From: Mesorhizobium sp. LMG 17147
Lineage (GTDB): Bacteria; Pseudomonadota; Alphaproteobacteria; Rhizobiales; Rhizobiaceae
Length of the DNA: 64,000 nucleotides
Reading direction: 5' to 3'
Assembly: GCF_024297145.1 (NCBI RefSeq)
Contig: NZ_JANCTC010000016.1
Span: 40,458 to 104,457, forward strand
The position numbers and the translations under genes were made by a program. Positions 31,895 to 39,307 of the stretch are shown in pieces (position 1 is the first letter of the stretch; each line of letters begins with the position of its first letter). The notes under the pieces are model-generated. The model ran no database searches. It worked only from the letters and a program-made list of their open reading frames with translations, and was not told the DNA's origin.

Positions 31895-33037
31895 TTATGC
31901 CGCCGCTACATGTGCCGAATTCGAGCCGACATAGTTACGGATCGTTTCGATGATCCGGTCCTGGTCAGCCTCGCTCAGATAGGGATGCATCGGCAGGCAC
32001 AGGATGCGCTTCGGCAGCTCTTCCGAAACGGCAAGGCCGGTCGGCGTGCGCGGATAGTCGCGATAGGCAATCTGGCTGTGCAGCGGTTTCACATAGTAGA
32101 TGACCGACGGAATGCCCTTTTCACCGAGATGTGCCTTGAGCCCGTCGCGTTTCGGCGTTTCGATGGCGTATTGCGCCCAGGCCGAGCGGCCGCCGCCCAG
32201 ATTGCGTGCCGCCTTGACGATATCGCCGAGACCTTCGGCATAGCGATTGGCGACCGCTTGCCGCGCCACCATCTCGTCCTCGAGGATGGCCAGCTTCTCT
32301 ATCAGGATCGCCGCCTGAAGCGTGTCGAGCCGTGAATTGATGCCGACGCGGACATTGTCGTATTGCGTTTCGCCTTTGCCGTGAAAGGCGAACGAGCGCA
32401 GCTGTTCGGCCAGCGCATCGTCATTGGTGAACATCGCACCGCCGTCGCCATAGCAGCCGAGCGGCTTTGCCGGATAGAAGCTGGTCGAGCCGACGGTGCC
32501 GAACGAGCCGCACATCTTGCCGTCGGCCGAGCCCCCGGTCGCCTGCGCCGCATCCTCGATGACCATCAGGCCTTCGCGATCGGCGATGGCCATGATCGCC
32601 TCGTAATCGGCGGCGAGGCCGAACAGGTCGACGGGAATGATTGCCTTCGGCCTCAGCCGGCCTTCCGCCTTGATCATGGCGATTGCTGCCTCCAGGCTGG
32701 CGGTGTCGATATTGTAGCTGTCGGCATCGACATCGACGAACACCGGTTCGGCCTTGGTCAGCGCCACCACTTCGGCCGTGGCGGCAAAAGTGAAGCTCGG
32801 CACGAACACCGCGTCGCCCGGGCCGATGCCGGCGGCAAACAGCGGCAACAGCAACGCATCCGTGCCGTTGGCGCAAGCGACCACGTGCTTGGTGCCGATA
32901 TAGGCGGAGAGCTTGTTTTCGAATTCGGTGACCTGAGGTCCGAGGATATAGCGGCCTTCGTCGACGACCCGGTCGATTGCCGCTTTCAGCCTGTCGCGGA
33001 TGCGTTCGCGCTGCGCGCCAAGATCGATGAACTGCAT
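31895..33037 (-). CDS. DegT/DnrJ/EryC1/StrS-family PLP aminotransferase
   Basis: 380 residues, fold type I, of the kind that aminates keto-sugars for surface polysaccharides or antibiotics. Visible: N-terminal FIDLGAQRERIRDRLKAAID, cofactor region ACANGTDALLLPL, VIEDAAQATGG with the Asp that binds the pyridine ring, and the PLP lysine in TSFYPAKPLGCYGDGGA. The C-terminal part has the usual PLHSQIAYRDYP segment. ATG at 33037 with GAGG upstream. No partner dehydratase or glycosyltransferase lies nearby, so its sugar substrate cannot be deduced. Confidence 0.88.
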   Translation of the reverse strand: MQFIDLGAQRERIRDRLKAAIDRVVDEGRYILGPQVTEFENKLSAYIGTKHVVACANGTDALLLPLFAAGIGPGDAVFVPSFTFAATAEVVALTKAEPVFVDVDADSYNIDTASLEAAIAMIKAEGRLRPKAIIPVDLFGLAADYEAIMAIADREGLMVIEDAAQATGGSADGKMCGSFGTVGSTSFYPAKPLGCYGDGGAMFTNDDALAEQLRSFAFHGKGETQYDNVRVGINSRLDTLQAAILIEKLAILEDEMVARQAVANRYAEGLGDIVKAARNLGGGRSAWAQYAIETPKRDGLKAHLGEKGIPSVIYYVKPLHSQIAYRDYPRTPTGLAVSEELPKRILCLPMHPYLSEADQDRIIETIRNYVGSNSAHVAAA

Positions 33038-33291
33038 GTCGGCCTCAAACGGTTTTAGTCAGATAACCGGCCGCTGGTAGCAGACTTGGCACGGCCGAGA
33101 AAGCCGCAGGGCAAAACCCTGAATTGCTCAAATGTCGCAGCCTGTTACCGCTGACTTCCGACCTGCCCTCTTAAACGCGGGGAAATCCGGGCTTCGGCCG
33201 GCTCGATATGGACCTCCACAGCCCGTCCCGCCGGGTCGACGAAACATAAAGTGATCGCGGCAGGCAGGTCCGTGAGCGTGTTGCCAGCCGG

Positions 33292-34215
33292 TCAGGCGAT
33301 TTCATGCCGCCATGGCGGGTTGGCGCCGGCCCGCGAGACCGTCACAGCCGCGGCTTTCGCGCCGAGCGTCAGCGCCTTATGGATGGCTTCTTCCGGCAGG
33401 CTGGCGATTGCCGTCTTCGACAACAGGCCTTGTTCGTGCAAGGAGGCAAGGATGCCGGCATTGAATGTGTCGCCGGCGCCGACCGTATCGACCACCTCGA
33501 CGTTGTCCGGCACGACCGTGACCCGGTGCCGGCTGCTGTAGCCGACCGCGCCCTCGCTGCCGTGGGTGACGACGATCAGCTTCGGACCGCGGTCCAGCCA
33601 GTTGCGCACGACGTCCTCATGCGAGCCGGCTTCGCCGAACCAGTTCAGATCCTCGTCCGACAATTTGACGATGTCGGCCATCGCCATCATGCCGCGGATG
33701 CGCCTGAGGTGCTTGGCCTTGTCGGGAATGAAGTTTGGCCGGATGTTGGGGTCGAGCATCATCACGCGGCGCTCATGCTCGCGTCGCATGAACTCTTCAT
33801 AGGCCGACCCGGCCGGCTCCGAGATCAGGCTGATGGCGCCGAACAGCATGGCCTCGATCTCGCTGCCGAGTTCCGGCAGGTCCTCGATGGTCAGCATGCG
33901 CCCGGCGGTGTTCTCGTCATAGAAGGTGTAGGTCGCCTGGCCGTTGTTGAGCCGCACGAAGGCGAGCGTAGTCGGGCGCGGCGAGGTGTGTGCATAGGTG
34001 GAACTGACCTTGCTGGCTCCCAGTGCCTCCCTGAGCTGGCCCCCGAACAGATCCGACGACAGGCCGGAGAAGAAGGCAGCGGGCGCGCCGAGCCGGCCAA
34101 GCGCAATTGCCGAGTTGAAGACGGCACCGCCGACATAGGGCGCAAAGGCCGACTCGCCCTCCGTCGTGGTCCGCGGCAGCATATCGATCAGGGCTTCGCC
34201 ACAGCAGAGGATCAT
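33292..34215 (-). CDS. frcK: PfkB-family sugar kinase, probable fructokinase
   Basis: 307 residues, ribokinase fold. N-terminal MILCCGEALIDMLPR and GGAVFNSAIALGRLG bind the sugar; the C-terminal anion hole and catalytic base are in DTVGAGDTFNAGIL. It should phosphorylate the sugar delivered by FrcBCA, most likely fructose. The gene overlaps the mutarotase stop by 4 bases (ATGA, 34212-34215) and is the last of the operon frcR-rbsD-type-kinase. In Sinorhizobium meliloti the kinase frcK follows frcBCA; here it is on the opposite strand beside the regulator, so the symbol is by analogy. Confidence 0.8.
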   Translation of the reverse strand: MILCCGEALIDMLPRTTTEGESAFAPYVGGAVFNSAIALGRLGAPAAFFSGLSSDLFGGQLREALGASKVSSTYAHTSPRPTTLAFVRLNNGQATYTFYDENTAGRMLTIEDLPELGSEIEAMLFGAISLISEPAGSAYEEFMRREHERRVMMLDPNIRPNFIPDKAKHLRRIRGMMAMADIVKLSDEDLNWFGEAGSHEDVVRNWLDRGPKLIVVTHGSEGAVGYSSRHRVTVVPDNVEVVDTVGAGDTFNAGILASLHEQGLLSKTAIASLPEEAIHKALTLGAKAAAVTVSRAGANPPWRHEIA

Positions 34216-34658
34216 GAAGTCTTGCTTTCCGGCGGATAGATCACGCCCTTGCGAATGATGATGTTGGCATAAAGCCGCGGCTCGCTCGTCGCGACGATCG
34301 CATGTGCGGCCTTCACCCGTGCATAAAAGTCGGCGCCGGCAAGCGCAACCACCTTGCGGCCCGGCGCACGCCTGGCACAGATCGCTTCCATCTCATGGTG
34401 AACCGGATCGGCGAGCAGGGGATCGCCTTTGGCCGAGGCGCGAAACAGCGCCTGCGGCACGGCGTCGTCGACCGGCAATACGCTCAATACCGCATCGAGC
34501 ACCGGACCGAGATGATGACCGTCGGCGCGGATCAGCCGCTGTGCCTGCTGCTCGGCCGGGTAGTTGCCGTCGACCAGGGCGATCTCGTCGCCATGGCCCA
34601 TGGCGCGCAATATCGCCAGAAACTCCGGGCCGAGCAGCGCCGGGATGCCGATCAGCAT
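34212..34658 (-). CDS. RbsD/FucU-family sugar mutarotase
   Basis: About 148 residues. Typical phrases are LIGIPALLGPEFLAILRAMG, HGDEIALVDGNYPAE and the C-terminal RLYANIIIRKGVIYPP. The family converts anomers of ribose or fucose and related sugars so that the transporter or kinase gets the right form. ATG at 34658 lies 2 bp after the regulator stop, and the gene overlaps the kinase start. A longer frame upstream is inside the regulator and is not used. Its sugar specificity cannot be read. Confidence 0.87.
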   Translation of the reverse strand: MLIGIPALLGPEFLAILRAMGHGDEIALVDGNYPAEQQAQRLIRADGHHLGPVLDAVLSVLPVDDAVPQALFRASAKGDPLLADPVHHEMEAICARRAPGRKVVALAGADFYARVKAAHAIVATSEPRLYANIIIRKGVIYPPESKTS

Positions 34659-34660
34659 GC

Positions 34661-35890
34661 TCAGAAGCTCCGGGAAATCGTGGTCGAGCCGATAAGGAAG
34701 CGCTCCGACAGCGGCAGGCTGGCGCCACCCAGCGCCCGCGCATGGATGCCGACGGTTCCCTCGCGAATGGCCGGCAGCCTCAGGCCCTCGCCGTCGATCC
34801 GGCCGATGGCCTGGATGACGGCATCGACAAGCCGCCTGCGCACGGCAATCGGCATCCACCCGTCGATCACTGCGGCTTCGAAATCAATGACGGAGGACGC
34901 CGAAACGATGGCATAGGCCAGCGCCTGCGAGGCGCTGGCGATCCAGTCATCGAGCTCGGCGCCGATCTCGCCCCAGTCCCCCGGTGATGTCCACAGATGC
35001 GAGGCCTCGATGCCGCGCGCGTTGAGCGCCTTTTCCAGCATGGCGATCGACGCCACGTCGATCAACTGCGTCGGCTTGCCGTCCGGCCCGGGCACCGGCA
35101 TCGAGCCCAGCGCGCCGGCATTGCCGGTTGGGCCGCCAAACAACCGGCCGTTCAGCACGATGCCGCCGCCGGCAAAGGCGCCGATGTAGAAATAGACGAA
35201 ATCGCGTGCCGCACCCGCCGCGTGGCCGAACACGAGCTCGGCACCGCAGGCCGAGGTGGCGTCGTTCTGCAGATAGACTGGAAATTCGCATTGCGCCTGG
35301 ATGTCGGCGCGGATGTCGCGATGGCGCCATTCGTCCATGATTTCGCGCGGTGCGCCGGCGGTATCGGCCCAGTTCCACAATTCGAACGGCATGGCGATGC
35401 CAAGCCCGGCAATGCGCTTGTCCTGCGCCGGGGTGAGCTCGCCGCGCATCTTGTTCATGCCGCCTGCGACGAATTCCACCGTCTCGCGCGGGGCAGGGTA
35501 GCGGTAGGAATGCTGCAGCATCGAGCGTACGTTGCCGAGGAAATCGATCAGCACCAATTCGGCGCTGCGGCGGCCGATCTTCAGGCCGATGAAATAGGCA
35601 CCGTCGGGATTGAGCGCCATGGGTATCGAGGGCTGGCCGATCTTGCCGCGCAACGGCGCCTGGCGGACGAGCAGGTCGTCCTCCTCCAACTCGCGCATGA
35701 TCACCGAGACCGTCTGCGCCGAAAGGCCGGTCATGCGTGCAATGTCGGATTTGGCCAGGCTGCCATGCTGGCGCACCAGCGACAGCACCAGCCGCTCATT
35801 GTGGTCCCGCATGCCGCTTTGATTGGTGCCGCGGTGCAGACGGCTTTCGGCCGCATTGGGCGAACCGTGCCTCGTAACGCCGGTCTCCAC
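34661..35890 (-). CDS. frcR: ROK-family transcriptional repressor of the fructose locus
   Basis: 409 residues. An N-terminal winged helix (LAKSDIARMTGLSAQTVSVI) is joined to a ROK sugar-kinase-like domain that senses a sugar: an acidic patch NDATSACGAELVFGHAAGA, YIGAFAGGGIVLNGRLFGG, and the PGNAGALG-type motif seen here as TGNAGALGSMPV. The zinc-binding cysteine cluster of many ROK proteins is absent. GTG at 35890 follows ACGGAGGAACA. It is divergent from frcBCA; the 10-bp inverted repeat between them is its likely operator. Confidence 0.85.
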   Translation of the reverse strand: METGVTRHGSPNAAESRLHRGTNQSGMRDHNERLVLSLVRQHGSLAKSDIARMTGLSAQTVSVIMRELEEDDLLVRQAPLRGKIGQPSIPMALNPDGAYFIGLKIGRRSAELVLIDFLGNVRSMLQHSYRYPAPRETVEFVAGGMNKMRGELTPAQDKRIAGLGIAMPFELWNWADTAGAPREIMDEWRHRDIRADIQAQCEFPVYLQNDATSACGAELVFGHAAGAARDFVYFYIGAFAGGGIVLNGRLFGGPTGNAGALGSMPVPGPDGKPTQLIDVASIAMLEKALNARGIEASHLWTSPGDWGEIGAELDDWIASASQALAYAIVSASSVIDFEAAVIDGWMPIAVRRRLVDAVIQAIGRIDGEGLRLPAIREGTVGIHARALGGASLPLSERFLIGSTTISRSF

Positions 35891-35951
35891 CCTGTTCCTC
35901 CGTCGTTTCCCCTCAATGCTTTTGGTCTAGAGTGGGTGAACAATCCTACGT

Positions 35952-35987
35952 TGTCAATAATAAATAAGAGTGATTTAATTATTGACA
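35952..35987. promoter_or_regulatory. AT-rich inverted repeat between frcR and frcB (probable ROK operator)
   Basis: TGTCAATAAT (35952-35961) and ATTATTGACA (35978-35987) are perfect inverted repeats with a 16-bp AT-rich spacer, in otherwise GC-rich DNA. The right arm includes TTGACA, a good -35 box for frcB. ROK repressors such as NagC and XylR bind AT-rich palindromes of this kind, so FrcR binding is inferred. Confidence 0.62.
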
Positions 35988-36099
35988 GTGCTGGCGGACT
36001 GGTGTCTCTTGGGATCGGCGCCGATGCTGGGAGATTTCGTCGGACGCGCTGCAGATGTCGGTTGGCCGGCATCCTAAATGGTTCCATGGGAGGAAAATC

Positions 36100-37134
36100 G
36101 TGACTACGTCAAAACTGTTGAAATCCACCGTGTTCGCCGCGGCCGGACTGAGCCTGATGGCCTTTGCGTCGACGGCATCGGCCGCCGGGGTCGGCGCCTG
36201 CTTGATCACCAAGACCGACACCAATCCCTTCTTCGTCAAGATGAAGGAAGGTGCGACGGCCAAGGCCAAGGAACTTGGCGTCGATCTCAAGACTTACGCC
36301 GGCAAGATCGACGGCGACAGCGAGAGCCAGGTTGCTGCAATCGAGAGCTGCATCGCCGACGGCGCCAAGGGTATCCTCATCACCGCGTCCGATACCAAGG
36401 GCATCGTGCCGACGGTGAAGAAAGCGCGGGACGCCGGGCTGTTGGTGATCGCGCTCGACACGCCGCTTGATCCGATCGATGCGGCTGACGCGACCTTCGC
36501 GACGGACAATCTGGAAGCCGGCAAGCTGATCGGCGCATGGGCCGCCGCGACACTCGGCGATAAGGCTAAGGATGCCAAGATCGGCTTCCTCGACCTGACG
36601 CCGTCGCAGCCGACGGTGGACGTGCTGCGCGACCAGGGCTTCATGATGGGCTTCGGCATCGACGTGAAGGACCCCAACAAGATTGGCGACGAGGACGACC
36701 CGCGCATCGTTGGCCATGACGTGACGAACGGCAATGAAGAGGGCGGCCGCAAGGCGATGGAGAACCTTCTGCAGAAGGACAACACCATCAACGTCATCCA
36801 CACCATCAACGAGCCGGCAGCTGTTGGCGCCTACCAGGCGCTCAAGGCCGTCGGTCTCGAAAGCCAGGTGCTGATCGTCTCGGTCGACGGTGGTTGCCCC
36901 GGTGTGAAGTCGGTCACCGAAGGCGTGATCGGCGCTACCTCGCAGCAATATCCGCTGCAAATGGCGGCGCTCGGCATCGAGGCGATCGCCACTTTCGCCA
37001 AGGACGGGACGAAGCCGAAGCCGACCGAAGGCAAGAACTTCTTCGACACCGGCGTCAACCTTGTCACCGACAAGCCCGCCAACGGTGTGAAGTCCATCGA
37101 CACCAAGGAAGGCCTCGCCAAGTGCTGGGGCTGA
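36100..37134 (+). CDS. frcB: Fructose-type ABC transporter binding protein FrcB
   Basis: 344 residues with a signal peptide (cleavage near ASTASAAG). The mature N-terminus GACLITKTDTNPFFVKMKEG, then KTYAGKIDGDSESQVAAIES and GILITASDTKGIVP, matches my memory of rhizobial FrcB proteins that bind fructose and related sugars (mannose, ribose). GTG at 36100 follows GGGAGGAAAATC; an ATG at 36055 in frame has no family match. It is first in frcB-frcC-frcA, divergent from the ROK gene. A stable hairpin separates it from frcC and should raise its relative level. Confidence 0.88.
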   Translation: MTTSKLLKSTVFAAAGLSLMAFASTASAAGVGACLITKTDTNPFFVKMKEGATAKAKELGVDLKTYAGKIDGDSESQVAAIESCIADGAKGILITASDTKGIVPTVKKARDAGLLVIALDTPLDPIDAADATFATDNLEAGKLIGAWAAATLGDKAKDAKIGFLDLTPSQPTVDVLRDQGFMMGFGIDVKDPNKIGDEDDPRIVGHDVTNGNEEGGRKAMENLLQKDNTINVIHTINEPAAVGAYQALKAVGLESQVLIVSVDGGCPGVKSVTEGVIGATSQQYPLQMAALGIEAIATFAKDGTKPKPTEGKNFFDTGVNLVTDKPANGVKSIDTKEGLAKCWG

Positions 37135-37163
37135 GGCTGGCCTGACCGGCAACAGATCGCGAT

Positions 37164-37187
37164 CGGCCGGGGCTTGATCCCCGGCCG
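37164..37187 (+). promoter_or_regulatory. GC-rich stem-loop between frcB and frcC
   Basis: CGGCCGGGG (37164-37172) pairs perfectly with CCCCGGCCG (37179-37187) over a 6-base loop. No T-tract follows, so partial read-through to frcC is expected. It probably stabilises frcB mRNA. Confidence 0.6.
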
Positions 37188-37288
37188 CTCAGGGTGGACG
37201 ATGTGCCGGTCTAAGCGCAAATAGTCCCGGCGGCAGACCGGAAGGCGTGGACGGCGTTGGCTGTTGGCTGAAGCCCAGGGGAGGAAAC

Positions 37289-38350
37289 ATGTCTCAAGCA
37301 CAAGAATTCGAAAAAGTTCTATCGAGCAGCGACACAAGCGTCGCCGCGTTCGACGAGCATAAATCGGCTGTCAAGCGCGCCCAGCATTTCCTGCATTCCA
37401 CGCCGGCAGCGGTTCCGCTGATCGTGCTGGTTCTCGCGATAATTATCTTTGGCATCACCATCGGCGGGCGTTTTTTTTCATCCTATACGCTGACGCTGAT
37501 CCTTCAGCAGATCGCCATTGTCGGCATTCTGGGCGCCGCGCAGACGCTGGTCATCCTGACCGCCGGCATCGACCTGTCGATTGGCGTGATCATGGTGATT
37601 TCGGCTGTGATCATGGGCAATTGCGCGGTCAGCTACGGTATGCCGGCCGTGCTCGCGGTGGCAATCGGGCTTGTCGCTGGTGGCGCATGCGGTCTGCTCA
37701 ACGGGGTGCTGGTCGCCTACATGAAGCTGCCGCCCTTCATCGTGACGCTGGGCACCTGGAACATCGTCATGGCCACCAACTTCATCTATTCGGCCAATGA
37801 GACGATCCGCGACACCGACGTCGACGTTCACGCGCCTCTGCTGCACCTGTTTGCCTTGAGCTTTAAGGTCGGCACGGCCGTGCTGACGCTTGGCGTCATT
37901 GCCATGGTCGTTCTCGTGTTGGTCCTCTGGTACGTGCTCAACCACACCGCGTGGGGCCGCCATGTCTACGCGGTTGGCGACGATCAGGAGGCCGCGAAAC
38001 TGTCGGGCATCCAGACGAAGAAGGTGCTGGTGACGGTATATGCCCTTGCCGGGCTGATCGCCGCCTTCGCAGCCTGGGTCTCCATCGGCCGCAATGGCTC
38101 GATCTCGCCCTCCGCCGCCGTGACCGACTACAATCTTCAGGCCATCACCGCGACGGTGATCGGCGGTATTTCGCTGTTCGGCGGGCGCGGCTCGATCCTC
38201 GGCACGCTGTTCGGCGCCATGATCGTCGGCGTCGTCTCGATGGGCCTCAACATGCTGGGCGCCGATCCGCAGTGGAAGGTGCTGCTCACCGGCGTGCTGA
38301 TCATCGGCGCCGTGGCGATCGATCAATGGATCAGAAAGGTTTCGGCATAG
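37289..38350 (+). CDS. frcC: Fructose-type ABC transporter permease FrcC
   Basis: 353 residues, BPD_transp_2 family, with about eight to ten membrane helices. The hallmark ILTAGIDLSIGVIMVISAVI and a later TATVIGGISLFGGRGSILG are visible. A hydrophilic N-terminal stretch of about 40 residues (MSQAQEFEKVLSSSD onwards) precedes the first helix and is probably cytoplasmic. ATG at 37289 follows GGGGAGGAAAC. It forms the channel with FrcA (next gene, 2 bp downstream) and receives sugar from FrcB. Confidence 0.88.
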   Translation: MSQAQEFEKVLSSSDTSVAAFDEHKSAVKRAQHFLHSTPAAVPLIVLVLAIIIFGITIGGRFFSSYTLTLILQQIAIVGILGAAQTLVILTAGIDLSIGVIMVISAVIMGNCAVSYGMPAVLAVAIGLVAGGACGLLNGVLVAYMKLPPFIVTLGTWNIVMATNFIYSANETIRDTDVDVHAPLLHLFALSFKVGTAVLTLGVIAMVVLVLVLWYVLNHTAWGRHVYAVGDDQEAAKLSGIQTKKVLVTVYALAGLIAAFAAWVSIGRNGSISPSAAVTDYNLQAITATVIGGISLFGGRGSILGTLFGAMIVGVVSMGLNMLGADPQWKVLLTGVLIIGAVAIDQWIRKVSA

Positions 38351-38352
38351 CC

Positions 38353-39135
38353 ATGACCCAGGAACCCATCCTCACCGCGCGCAGCCTGGTCAAGCGCTAC
38401 GGTCGCGTCACCGCACTCGACAATGCCGATTTCGATCTCTATCCGGGCGAAATCCTTGCCGTCATCGGCGACAATGGCGCCGGCAAATCGTCGCTCATCA
38501 AGGCGATTTCCGGCGCGGTCGTGCCCGATGAAGGTGAGATCCGGCTTGAAGGCAAGCCCGTTGCCTTCAAGTCGCCGATGGAGGCCCGCGAGGCCGGCAT
38601 CGAGACCGTCTACCAGAACCTGGCTCTGTCGCCGGCGCTGTCCATCGCCGACAACATGTTCCTCGGCCGGGAGATCCGCAAGCCGGGGTTCCTCGGTGAA
38701 TGGCTGCGCATGCTCGATCGCCCGGCGATGGAAAAGCGCGCCCGCGACAAGCTCACGGAGCTTGGCCTGATGACCATCCAGAACATCAGCCAGGCCGTGG
38801 AAACGCTCTCTGGCGGCCAGCGTCAGGGTGTGGCGGTGGCGCGCGCCGCCGCCTTTGGCAGCCGGGTGGTGATCATGGATGAGCCGACGGCGGCACTTGG
38901 CGTCAAGGAGAGCCGCCGCGTCCTCGAACTGATCCTCGACGTGAAGAAGCGAGGCCTGCCGATCGTGCTGATTTCACACAACATGCCGCATGTCTTCGAG
39001 GTGGCCGACCGCATCCACATTCACCGGCTTGGCCGTCGCCTGTGTGTCATCGATCCCAAGCAGCATACGATGTCCGACGCCGTCGCCTTCATGACCGGCG
39101 CCAAGGTGCCGCCGGAAGCGGCGCTGGCAGCTTGA
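38353..39135 (+). CDS. frcA: Fructose-type ABC transporter ATPase FrcA
   Basis: 260 residues, a single ATPase domain. Walker A GDNGAGKSS, Q-loop in VYQNLALSPALS, signature LSGGQRQGV, Walker B VVIMDEPTAALG and the H-loop histidine in LISHNMPHV are all intact. It powers the FrcB/FrcC importer. The gene starts 2 bp after frcC. It is the closest paralogue in this window of the ATPase at 2152-2937, whose H-loop is altered. glgP starts 172 bp downstream on the same strand. Confidence 0.9.
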   Translation: MTQEPILTARSLVKRYGRVTALDNADFDLYPGEILAVIGDNGAGKSSLIKAISGAVVPDEGEIRLEGKPVAFKSPMEAREAGIETVYQNLALSPALSIADNMFLGREIRKPGFLGEWLRMLDRPAMEKRARDKLTELGLMTIQNISQAVETLSGGQRQGVAVARAAAFGSRVVIMDEPTAALGVKESRRVLELILDVKKRGLPIVLISHNMPHVFEVADRIHIHRLGRRLCVIDPKQHTMSDAVAFMTGAKVPPEAALAA

Positions 39136-39307
39136 GCAAGAGCTTGAGGCCCATCGCCGAGGAACCCGAACGCGCTGTTTCCAAATGCCAAATTGCCGCA
39201 GGGCAACCCGGCTTTCGGTCGCCTGAATCGATTGAACATCCGGTGGGATGCACTAGCATTGGCAGAGATGGTGAAAGCCGTATGATGGCAACGTCACGAG
39301 AGGCAGC

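Noticed and set aside
33038..33291. Possible glyoxalase/VOC relic on the minus strand (FVDPAGRAVEVHIEP)
   Set aside because: Only one short phrase resembles the family; too little to support a gene or a pseudogene.
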